DNA from: Amycolatopsis rhizosphaerae
Lineage (GTDB): Bacteria > Actinomycetota > Actinomycetes > Mycobacteriales > Pseudonocardiaceae
DNA length: 51,201 nt
Reading direction: 5' to 3'
Assembly: GCF_007713715.1 (NCBI RefSeq)
Contig: NZ_VJWX01000005.1
Coordinates: 1-51,201 of the forward strand
A model generated the notes under the pieces. The model had not been told where the DNA came from, searched no databases, and saw only the letters and a list, made by a program, of their open reading frames with translations. Each line of letters starts with the position of its first letter. The first letter of the stretch is position 1. Positions 28,756 through 35,606 of the stretch are shown here, piece after piece. A program made the translations under genes and the position numbers.

Positions 28756-28784
28756 GTGGACCGGCGGCCCCGGCAGCGTAATCT
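28756..28784 (+). promoter_or_regulatory. Candidate promoter for a leaderless zincin-like mRNA
   Basis: GTGGAC (28756-28761), a 17-bp spacer and TAATCT (28779-28784) form a plausible -35/-10 pair. The GTG start codon follows the -10 after 7 bp, so transcription would begin at or next to the start codon. There is no ribosome-binding sequence in between. Confidence 0.5.
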
Positions 28785-28791
28785 TCCCCTT

Positions 28792-29253
28792 GTGTCTACC
28801 GCTCGCAGTTCCCGACAACAGCGGCGCATCCGCCGCGACCGCCACGGGCGTGGGCTGCGCGGACCGCTCTACCCGGCATCGCTGCCCGCCGCGTCGAGCC
28901 GGGCGGAGAAGTTCGACCAGCTGGTGCTGGACGCGCTCGAACCGATCGAGGCGCGCTGGCGCGACCAGCTGACCAAGCTCGACGTCGCGGTGGACGACGT
29001 GCCCGACGTGCGGGGCCACGCGGTGCAGGCCGAAGGGGTGCTGAACGACGGTTCGGTACCGCTGTCCCGGCTGGTCCCGGCCGGGGTCGACCGCACCGGC
29101 CTGCCCACCCGGGCCAGGATCGTGCTGTACCGGCGCCCGCTGGAGGCCCGCGCCAAGGACCCGGCCGAACTCGCCGACCTCGTCCACGACGTGCTGGTCG
29201 AACAGGTCGCCGGCTATCTCGGCGTGGAGCCCGACATCATCGAGGGCGAGTAG
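28792..29253 (+). CDS. Metallopeptidase-family (zincin-like) protein with degenerate HExxH
   Basis: A 153-residue protein equivalent in position to Rv3259 and related to the small zincin-like family PF06262. The N-terminus is strongly basic (RQQRRIRRDRHGRGLRG), followed by a globular part with FDQLVLDALEPIEARW and ARIVLYRRPLEARA. Where the family has HExxH, this protein reads LVHDVLVEQVAGYLG: the first His is kept, Glu is Asp and the second His is Val, so zinc peptidase activity is unlikely. GTG 28792 is 7 bp after a TAATCT -10 and is probably leaderless. The 3' end overlaps the convergent membrane protein gene by 17 bp. Confidence 0.8.
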   Translation: MSTARSSRQQRRIRRDRHGRGLRGPLYPASLPAASSRAEKFDQLVLDALEPIEARWRDQLTKLDVAVDDVPDVRGHAVQAEGVLNDGSVPLSRLVPAGVDRTGLPTRARIVLYRRPLEARAKDPAELADLVHDVLVEQVAGYLGVEPDIIEGE

Positions 29254-31174
29254 AGGCGGGTACCGCGGTCAGCGCCGCGAACAGCAACGCCGCGACCTCG
29301 ATCAGCAGCAGCACCTCGCGCAGGGTGGCCGGGCGCGTGATGCTGACCTCCGAGGGCGAGGCGGGCACCGCCACCGCCACCTGGTGCCCCCAGGCCGGCA
29401 CGAGCGGTGCGGCCTTGCCGTCCACGGTGGCGCGCCAGCCCGGCTCCAGTTCCGCGGCCAGGACCAGCAGCCTGCCGTCCCCTCCGTCGGAGACCCGCAC
29501 GTGCACGTCCGGCAGCCCGGCGTCGACCGGGGTGACCCCCTGGGTCGCCGAGGGCGCCGAGGACGAGACGGACTGTTTGGCCACGCCGGGCGGGACGAGC
29601 ACGACCTGACCCGCCGGGGGCAGCAGCCGCAGCACGGCCCGCCCGTCGGCGGTGGGTTCCGCCGCGACCGCGAGCTCCGGGGCGAGCGCCACCACGGGGG
29701 ATGCGCTCTGCCCCTCGGGCAGCACCACGAACAGCACCCCGGACGCGGCGGCCGCCGACAGCGCCGCCGGGGTGACACCGGGCGAAGGCTGCCGCAGCAC
29801 CGCCTTCCAGCTCTGCAGCCTGGCGGGAGTGGCCGCGGTCAGCGCGAACTGGTCGTCGCCGAACCGCGGCAGCCGACCGGCGGTCTGCCGGGCGGGCTCG
29901 GTGGCCGCCCCTACGGCGAGCACCGAGCGCCCGGTCCGGGCCAGTTCGTCCGCCTGGGCGTCCACGAGGCTGTCCCGCCCCTTGTGCAGGGGGCCGCCAC
30001 GGCCCGAGACGACCGCGGCGACTCCGAGCGCGAGCAGCACCGCGACCGCCGCGGCCCGGGCGAGCACGGGCAGTGACAGCCGTGACACGGGCGCGGGGGC
30101 CTGCTCCTGCAGGGCCCGCAGCACGATCCACAGCAGCCCGGCACCGATCACGAGCAGGGGGACGCCGGTGAACCCGGTGGCGGCCGTTCCGCCCTCCAAC
30201 GGGGTCACCGGGACCAGCAGCACCACACCGAGCCCGGCAACGCCGAGCACGACCACACTCAGCCCACCGCTCCACAGCGCCCGCGGCCGGAGCGCGACCG
30301 CGAGCACCGTGGCGAGCAGCACGGCGAGTCCGGAGGGCCAGCCACCCGGGCCGCCGGGATCGAGGCCGATCAGCCCGGCCGAGGCCGGGGCGGTGGCCGG
30401 GCCGCCCGGCCCGTGCAACACCAGGGCCGGGGCGTTGACCACCACGGCGGGCCACGGGATGAGCAACACGAGCGGCAGCAGGACCGCGATGCCGACCGAG
30501 GCGACCCGCTTGCGCAGCCCGCCCACCGGCGGCAGCGCCACGAACCCGGCGAGCAGGCCGAGGATCGCCAGCCCCTGTGCCAGCGGGGAGAAGGCGCCCA
30601 GCAGCGCGATGCCGACCGCGACCCAGGAGGAGGTGTGGAGCCACCGCCTGCCCGGGTCGGCGAGCAGGCCCGCGATGCCGGAGATCACCAGGGGCAGCAG
30701 GATGTGCACCGCGACCACGTCGAGCCTGCCCTGGGCCACCGAAGCGGTCGCCGCGGGCAGCAGGGCGTAGGCCGCCGCGACCGCCGCCCTTGTCCACCGC
30801 GACAGCGGCAGGCGGCGGGTGGCGGCGTACGCCGACAGCCCGGCCAACGGTGCGTCACCGAGCAACAGGAACGCGACCAGTGCGGGCGGCCCGCCCAGTG
30901 GCACGAAAATCGCGCCGAGAATTCCGAGCACGGCCAGTGAGGTCGGGGCGGCACTCGCAGTGCCTCCTCCGACCGGATGCCAGCCGTCGAGATAGCTTCG
31001 CCACAACTCGCCGAGCGCGCCGACCGGCAGCAGTTGCCCGCCCGAGAGATCCAGTCCGAGCCTGCTCCCGTTGACGGCCAGCCCAATTCCGGCGAGCACG
31101 ACGAAAAGGCTTACCGGAGGCCCGAAAGCGGTGAAGACGGACGGACCGGCCGGTGCCTCTTCGTTGTCTGGCAA
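29237..31174 (-). CDS. Polytopic membrane protein resembling the C-terminal part of glycosyltransferase-2 fusion proteins
   Basis: A 645-residue membrane protein. About a dozen hydrophobic segments run from residue 20 to about 430, followed by an extracytoplasmic region with Ala/Val-rich beta-like sequence and a last membrane segment before the C-terminus. The motif LGELWRSYLDGWHPVGGGTASAAPTSLAVLG resembles the C-terminal half of large actinobacterial GT2 fusion proteins encoded beside whiB2, but no glycosyltransferase domain is present here. The start is taken as TTG 31174, with GGGAG five bases upstream; the longer frame runs into whiB2. A TAGGCT -10 lies at 31224-31229, and a 16-bp hairpin (31201-31216) would be at the RNA 5' end. 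Function unknown; envelope polymer assembly is a guess. Confidence 0.72.
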   Translation of the reverse strand: MPDNEEAPAGPSVFTAFGPPVSLFVVLAGIGLAVNGSRLGLDLSGGQLLPVGALGELWRSYLDGWHPVGGGTASAAPTSLAVLGILGAIFVPLGGPPALVAFLLLGDAPLAGLSAYAATRRLPLSRWTRAAVAAAYALLPAATASVAQGRLDVVAVHILLPLVISGIAGLLADPGRRWLHTSSWVAVGIALLGAFSPLAQGLAILGLLAGFVALPPVGGLRKRVASVGIAVLLPLVLLIPWPAVVVNAPALVLHGPGGPATAPASAGLIGLDPGGPGGWPSGLAVLLATVLAVALRPRALWSGGLSVVVLGVAGLGVVLLVPVTPLEGGTAATGFTGVPLLVIGAGLLWIVLRALQEQAPAPVSRLSLPVLARAAAVAVLLALGVAAVVSGRGGPLHKGRDSLVDAQADELARTGRSVLAVGAATEPARQTAGRLPRFGDDQFALTAATPARLQSWKAVLRQPSPGVTPAALSAAAASGVLFVVLPEGQSASPVVALAPELAVAAEPTADGRAVLRLLPPAGQVVLVPPGVAKQSVSSSAPSATQGVTPVDAGLPDVHVRVSDGGDGRLLVLAAELEPGWRATVDGKAAPLVPAWGHQVAVAVPASPSEVSITRPATLREVLLLIEVAALLFAALTAVPASTRPR

Positions 31175-31200
31175 GACATCTCCCGTCAGCGCTGTCGCGG

Positions 31201-31229
31201 CCTCGTATTCACGAGGTCGCTGGAGCCTA
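31201..31229 (-). promoter_or_regulatory. Candidate -10 and 5' hairpin for the polytopic membrane protein gene
   Basis: On the minus strand TAGGCT (31224-31229) looks like a -10. A 6-bp stem CCTCGT/ACGAGG with a 4-nt loop (31201-31216) would sit at the extreme 5' end of the RNA. Two GGTACC palindromes (31241-31246, 31250-31255) lie just upstream. No good -35 is seen. Confidence 0.35.
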
Positions 31230-31287
31230 ACGGAACGGACGGTACCGACGGTACCCCTGCCATCGCCGCCTTGCGGACAGAACTCCG

Positions 31288-31665
31288 CTATACGGCGCGC
31301 TTTTTGAGCTTGCGACGCTCCCGTTCGGACAGTCCTCCCCAGATGCCGAAGCGTTCGTCGTGCGCCAGGGCGTACTCGAGGCACTCGCCCTTCACTTCAC
31401 AACCCTGGCAGATCCGCTTCGCCTCGCGGGTCGAACCGCCCTTCTCCGGGAAGAACGCCTCCGGATCGGTCTGCGCGCACAGCGCGCGGTCCTGCCATTC
31501 CGGTGGCTCGGCGGGATCGAAAAGCTCGGCGAACTCGCCCAGTTCACTACCCGGGCTCGTTCCCCAATCCACGACCTGCCCCCATTCCCTTCCATCTGCT
31601 TCCAACCGCACTTCCGCCTCCTCTGCTTCCACGCACTCCCCAGGCTGGCGGTGTTGAAGCCCCAT
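31288..31665 (-). CDS. whiB2: WhiB-family iron-sulfur regulator, WhiB2/WhmD type
   Basis: A 125-residue [4Fe-4S] transcription regulator that in mycobacteria and Streptomyces is needed for septation and sporulation. The four cluster ligands are visible: one in RALCAQTD and three in ICQGCEVKGECLEYA. These are followed by the turn GIWGGLSERERRKLKKR, which binds sigma factor and DNA. ATG 31665 follows AAGGGGGC; the first 45 residues are acidic and variable. Its place between the manB/manA group and the next block matches Rv3260c. A probable sigma70-type promoter is at 31703-31731, and the gene is divergent from the site-2 protease gene. Confidence 0.93.
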   Translation of the reverse strand: MGLQHRQPGECVEAEEAEVRLEADGREWGQVVDWGTSPGSELGEFAELFDPAEPPEWQDRALCAQTDPEAFFPEKGGSTREAKRICQGCEVKGECLEYALAHDERFGIWGGLSERERRKLKKRAV

Positions 31666-31702
31666 CCGACGCCCCCTTGCCGCGTCGAATGACAGCAATG
31701 TG

Positions 31703-31731
31703 ATTACACCTGTGTCATGCGGCCAGGTCAA
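31703..31731 (-). promoter_or_regulatory. Candidate whiB2 promoter
   Basis: On the minus strand TTGACC (31726-31731), a 17-bp spacer and TGTAAT (31703-31708) make a good housekeeping-type promoter upstream of whiB2. The spacer contains GACAC, the core recognised by WhiA in Streptomyces; a single GACAC is weak evidence of control. Confidence 0.5.
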
Positions 31732-31820
31732 GCGGAGTACCGAGTTCGGGGGACCCCTGCGCCGCTCGCGCAAGGGGACACGCCGACCTGGCCCGGAGGC
31801 GGATAGGACAAACTGGGGGC

Positions 31821-32600
31821 GTGCAAAGATCAGCGGTCCGCCCCAGCCCCGTCTTCTACGGCATCCTCGCACTCACCGTACTCGGCGGTGCACTCGCCGC
31901 GTTCGGCGATGTGTACTCGCTCGCGACCACGCACCGCGACCCGAGGCTGGTGGCCGGGATCTTCATCCTGGTCGCCGCGGGCTGGGCGCTCTCGCTCACT
32001 CTCCACGAGTTCGGCCACGCCTTCCTCGCGTACAAGGGCGGCGATCACTCGGTGGTCCAGAAGGGCTACCTGAACATGGACGTCCGCCACTACACGGATC
32101 CCGTGCTGTCCCTCGTGCTGCCGCTGATCTTCCTGGCCATCGGGGGCATCCCGCTGCCGGGCGGGGCGGTGTGGATCAACCGGTGGGCGCTGCGGTCCCG
32201 GTCGAGTGCCACGTGGGTCTCCCTCGCCGGGCCGCTCAGCAACCTGGCCTTCGGCCTCGTGCTCACCCTCTCCGTCGCGAACATCACGATGCCCGAGGGC
32301 CTCGCCGCCGGTCTGTCCTACCTCGCGTTCCTGCAGATCCTGGCGTTCGTGCTCAACATCCTCCCCGTCCCCGGGCTCGACGGGTTCGGCGCGATCGAGC
32401 CCTACCTGTCACCGCAGATCCGCGAGACGGCCGCGAAGATCCGGCCATGGGCACCGCTGGCCCTGTTCGCGCTGCTGTTCGCCCTGGACCCGCTCCAGTC
32501 CGCCTTCGCCGAGGCTTCGCGCTGGGTGTTCGACTCCCTGGGCGGTTCGGAGAGGGCCGCTTACATCGGCAGCTACGCCTTCAGGTTCTGGCAGCACTGA
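31821..32600 (+). CDS. Site-2 protease family (M50) intramembrane metalloprotease-like protein
   Basis: A 259-residue protein with about six membrane segments. The zinc motif HEFGH is inside LSLTLHEFGHAFLAYKGGD (about residues 60-78), and the second conserved region is LNILPVPGLDGF (third zinc ligand Asp), so it looks catalytically intact. M50 proteases cleave membrane-bound anti-sigma factors or signal peptides; this short type has no PDZ or CBS domain, and its substrate is unknown. GTG 31821 follows GGGGGC. The gene is divergent from whiB2 and converges on the ABC-2 permease gene 17 bp beyond its stop. Confidence 0.88.
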   Translation: MQRSAVRPSPVFYGILALTVLGGALAAFGDVYSLATTHRDPRLVAGIFILVAAGWALSLTLHEFGHAFLAYKGGDHSVVQKGYLNMDVRHYTDPVLSLVLPLIFLAIGGIPLPGGAVWINRWALRSRSSATWVSLAGPLSNLAFGLVLTLSVANITMPEGLAAGLSYLAFLQILAFVLNILPVPGLDGFGAIEPYLSPQIRETAAKIRPWAPLALFALLFALDPLQSAFAEASRWVFDSLGGSERAAYIGSYAFRFWQH

Positions 32601-32617
32601 GCCGAGAGGCACTACAC

Positions 32618-33541
32618 CTAGATCCAGTAGGAGACTCGGGCGCGGTAGCGGCGGAGCAACAACAGTGCGGTCGCCCAGGCGGCCGCGGTCAGTACGCCGA
32701 CGACCGGCCAACTCCACCAGTCGAGTCGTTGCCCGATCAACGGCTGGCGCACGACCTGCACGAAATGGAAAAGCGGGTTGAGTTCGACCATCCACACCTT
32801 GCCGGGGGCGTTCTGGGCCAGCACGTCCAGCGGCCAGGTGATCGGGATCGTGACGAACAGCAACTGGACCAAGGCCGCGACCACCTGAGGCGCGTCGCGA
32901 AACCGGGTGGCGACGATGCCCAAGGCGAGCGACGCCGCGATTCCCGCGGCGGCCAGCACGAGGAAACCGGGAATCGCCAAGAGCGTGTTCCAGCCGAGGC
33001 CCGGATGGCAGACGATTGTTCCGTCGGCGGGGCAGGGCAGGCCGGTCATGGTGTAACCGGGTCGATGGAGTGCGCCGAAGAACAGAACCAGCAGGATCAC
33101 ATAGACGATCAGGTTGTGCGCCAGGCTCAGCGTGTTCCGCCACACGGTCCGGAGGACGTAGACCGTCAGCGGGGCGGAGGTTTGTTTGATGAGTTCGTCA
33201 CTGGCGACGAAGCTGTCCATCCCCTCGATCAGGCAGCCGCTGATGAAGGACCAGACGATCAACCCGGTTCCGATGTAGGGAACGAAGGTGGATACCGGGT
33301 CGTGCCAGAGCAAGCTGAACAGGAGACCGAGGCTGACCGTGGTCAGCCCCATCGTCGCCGTCATCCACAACGGTCCCAGCAAGGAACGCCGGTACCGGCT
33401 CTTGAGGTCGTGCCACCCGAGGTGTCCCCACAACCGCCAGGCGGCGAAGCCGGTACGAAGATCCCCTCCGGCGCGCATCCAACCCCGAGGTTCTCCGTGC
33501 CCGGTCAGGGCTTGCGGTCCAGCCAGGTTTGATCGCTGCAC
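32618..33541 (-). CDS. ABC-2 type exporter permease (polysaccharide/teichoic acid type), no ATPase nearby
   Basis: A 307-residue permease of the Wzm/TagG class, which passes lipid-linked polysaccharides across the membrane with a separate ATPase. The cytoplasmic helix FAAWRLWGHLGWHDLKSRYRRSLLGPLWM is the typical start of these proteins, followed by six hydrophobic segments and a LNPLFHFVQVVRQPL motif near the end. GTG 33541 or ATG 33478 may be the start; the first 20 residues are not conserved-looking. No ATPase partner or glycosyltransferase is adjacent, so the complex must be completed by a gene elsewhere or the copy is an orphan. Confidence 0.85.
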   Translation of the reverse strand: MQRSNLAGPQALTGHGEPRGWMRAGGDLRTGFAAWRLWGHLGWHDLKSRYRRSLLGPLWMTATMGLTTVSLGLLFSLLWHDPVSTFVPYIGTGLIVWSFISGCLIEGMDSFVASDELIKQTSAPLTVYVLRTVWRNTLSLAHNLIVYVILLVLFFGALHRPGYTMTGLPCPADGTIVCHPGLGWNTLLAIPGFLVLAAAGIAASLALGIVATRFRDAPQVVAALVQLLFVTIPITWPLDVLAQNAPGKVWMVELNPLFHFVQVVRQPLIGQRLDWWSWPVVGVLTAAAWATALLLLRRYRARVSYWI

Positions 33542-33610
33542 ACGGCAAAGCTACCGGCGGATTCCCCGGAAGTCCGGTGGAAGACGAGAACCGCGGTCCA
33601 CCCCGCGCAC

Positions 33611-34342
33611 TCACGCGTCCGGCCGGGTGTGGATGTCCCGCAGGAAACCGTCGGCCCGCTGGGCGACGCGCTTGAGCGCGGAGCGCTCGGCCAGGTAGTC
33701 GCCCGCCATGCCGACCACCGGGAGCATCCCGACCGCGCGATGGTAGAAGCGTCCTCGCGGGCGTTTCTCCAGTTCGTCGCCGATCCCGCGCAGCGCGCGG
33801 CCCATCCGCCACAGCGCACCGGCGCACGCCTTCAGCGTGATCTTGCGGTCGCCCTTCCCGGCTTCGCCGAAGTCCTCGCCGGTGAGCTTCGCCGTCTGCG
33901 CCTCTTCGCTGTCTCCCGGCGGGTCGGCGATGCCCTCGCCACGGGCCAGTGCCGGGTCGATCCGCCGCTCGAACAGGACCCACGCGATCAGCCGGACCCG
34001 GTCGCCGACGTCGTCCACCCCATGCTCGCCCGCGATGGCGCACAGCAGCAGCCCCTGCGCCGCCGCGCCCACCGCGTCCTGCACCGGCAGGCGGTCGGCG
34101 AGTGCGCCGCCGAGCCCCGGGATCGCGGTGACCAGTGCGGTCAGCCTCCCCACGCGGTTGATCCACCAGTCGGCGCGCTCGGCAGGACCCATCGCCGCCC
34201 AGGCGGCGCTGCCCGGCACCCGCATCCCGGCCAGTTCCTCCAGCCTGCCCGGTGTCCGCATCGCTTCCAGCACCGGGCGCGCGGCGCGCACGAACGGCCG
34301 CAGCGCCTTGACGACGTGCTCGTCAGTGATCGGTTCGCTCAC
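33611..34342 (-). CDS. Uncharacterised protein downstream of mshB
   Basis: A 243-residue protein I do not recognise. It has no signal peptide. A mildly hydrophobic stretch (GRLTALVTAIPGLGGALADRLPVQDAVGAAAQGLLLCAIA, about 65-105) could associate with membrane, reminiscent of EcsC-like proteins but too weak to assign. The rest is charged and helical, and the last 60 residues are rich in Arg (MGRALRGIGDELEKRPRGRFYHRAVGMLPVVG). ATG 34342 overlaps the upstream membrane protein gene by 20 bp, placing it third in an apparent mshB operon. Terminator evidence downstream is poor. Confidence 0.7.
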   Translation of the reverse strand: MSEPITDEHVVKALRPFVRAARPVLEAMRTPGRLEELAGMRVPGSAAWAAMGPAERADWWINRVGRLTALVTAIPGLGGALADRLPVQDAVGAAAQGLLLCAIAGEHGVDDVGDRVRLIAWVLFERRIDPALARGEGIADPPGDSEEAQTAKLTGEDFGEAGKGDRKITLKACAGALWRMGRALRGIGDELEKRPRGRFYHRAVGMLPVVGMAGDYLAERSALKRVAQRADGFLRDIHTRPDA

Positions 34343-34739
34343 CGGATCTCCTTCCCGGCACGGCCAGTGCGCCCCCGAGTGCCATCGCCGACGGCAGTGC
34401 GCCTCCCGCGATCAGCAGCAGCGCCCGCCAGTCCTGGATCAGCACCAGGTCGCCACCGGGGCCGAACAGGCCCAGCACCAGCACCGTCAGCACCCACGCC
34501 ACCAGCGGCGCGAACGCCGCGCGGGGATGCACCAGCCGCGCGGTCCACCGGACCAGCAGCGGCGTGGTGACCGCGGCCACCAGCGCGGTCAACGGCAACG
34601 GAATGGAACCCAGCTTCGGCAGCAGTGTTCCGTCAAGGCGCAGCGGCAGGAAGAACAGTTCCAGAATGGCCAGCAACACCGTGTCGAGCAGCAGCACCAC
34701 CAGCAGACCACGCCGCGCCGCGGGGCTCCCCTCGGTCAT
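34323..34739 (-). CDS. Small membrane protein downstream of mshB (Rv1171-like, DUF6113)
   Basis: A 138-residue protein with four predicted membrane segments (about 12-30, 43-62, 75-93, 105-127). Its position directly after mshB matches mycobacterial Rv1171, and the sequence (LLVVLLLDTVLLAILELFFLPL..LPLTALVAAVTTPLLVRWTA) fits the DUF6113 family of unknown function. ATG 34739 overlaps the mshB stop by one base (TGATG), so translation is probably coupled. A link to mycothiol is inferred only from the conserved neighbourhood. Confidence 0.75.
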   Translation of the reverse strand: MTEGSPAARRGLLVVLLLDTVLLAILELFFLPLRLDGTLLPKLGSIPLPLTALVAAVTTPLLVRWTARLVHPRAAFAPLVAWVLTVLVLGLFGPGGDLVLIQDWRALLLIAGGALPSAMALGGALAVPGRRSGERTDH

Positions 34740-35494
34740 CACAGGCCTCCGAACAGGTCCGTTTCGGCGCCCTCGGCCGGCCCGTGCACCAGGGTGTAGT
34801 ACTCGGCTTCGCCGATCGGCTGCGCCACTCCATTGGACAGGGCGAACCGCGGCGGATCCACCGTGACCTGGGTCTCGTGCGCGCGCAGCGCGGCGATCTT
34901 CGCGCCGAGCGTGGCGCGGATGTCGATCTCGGTGGTGATCTCGGTCTCCGGTGCCTCCGGCGGCAGCACCGCACCGCCACCCGCGGCGATGTGGAAGACC
35001 CGGCGCACCGACTGGGCGCCCGTGACGGCCGCCATCGTCACGTCGTGGGCGCGGATGTGGTCCGGGTGGCCGTAGCCACCGAAGGAGTTGTACGTCACCA
35101 CCACCTGCGGCCCGAACTCGTCGACGATCTCGCGCAACTGCCGGGCCTGTTCCCCCAGGGGGCCGGCGGAAAACGCCCTCGCGTGGTCCGCCGACGGGGT
35201 GCCCGCCATCCCGGAATCCCGCCACCGGCCGATCCCGCCGAGAAAACGCTGCGCGGTCACACCGAGTGCCCGGCAGGCCACGGTCAGCTCGCCGGCCCGG
35301 TAACCGCCGAGCTGGTCACCCGCCCACGCGCCGAGTTCCGCCAGCCCGGGCGGGATGATCTCGCCTTCCTCGCCGAGGGTGCAGGTCACCAGAACCACCT
35401 CGGCCCCTTCGGCGGAATAGCGCGCCATGGTGCCGCCCGTGGTGATGCTCTCGTCATCGGGATGGGCGTGGACCAGCAACAACCGTCGGATCAC
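34739..35494 (-). CDS. mshB: Mycothiol deacetylase (GlcNAc-Ins deacetylase)
   Basis: Removes the acetyl group from N-acetylglucosaminyl-inositol, the second step of mycothiol synthesis; mycothiol is the main low-molecular-weight thiol of actinobacteria. The protein is a zinc-dependent LmbE-like deacetylase with HAHPDDE (residues 9-15) and YGHPDHIRAH carrying the metal ligands, and GGTMARY nearby. At 251 residues it is shorter than the mycobacterial enzyme, mainly at the C-terminus. GTG 35494 is only 6 bp after a TAATCT -10, with no ribosome site, so the mRNA is probably leaderless. Two further genes overlap downstream. Confidence 0.9.
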   Translation of the reverse strand: MIRRLLLVHAHPDDESITTGGTMARYSAEGAEVVLVTCTLGEEGEIIPPGLAELGAWAGDQLGGYRAGELTVACRALGVTAQRFLGGIGRWRDSGMAGTPSADHARAFSAGPLGEQARQLREIVDEFGPQVVVTYNSFGGYGHPDHIRAHDVTMAAVTGAQSVRRVFHIAAGGGAVLPPEAPETEITTEIDIRATLGAKIAALRAHETQVTVDPPRFALSNGVAQPIGEAEYYTLVHGPAEGAETDLFGGL

Positions 35495-35500
35495 GAAGAG

Positions 35501-35506
35501 AGATTA
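35501..35506 (-). promoter_or_regulatory. Candidate -10 of a leaderless mshB mRNA
   Basis: On the minus strand TAATCT (35501-35506) is followed by six bases and then the mshB GTG. Transcription would start at the initiation codon. The -35 is poor; GTGACG about 19 bp upstream is the best match. Confidence 0.5.
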
Positions 35507-35606
35507 ATTGCCCTGCCCACACCATCGTCACCCTGACCTCGGATATCCTCGCCGGAAGTCCCACTGAACACGTGGCGACGCCCGTTTCCCCCACGAAGGG
35601 CCACTG

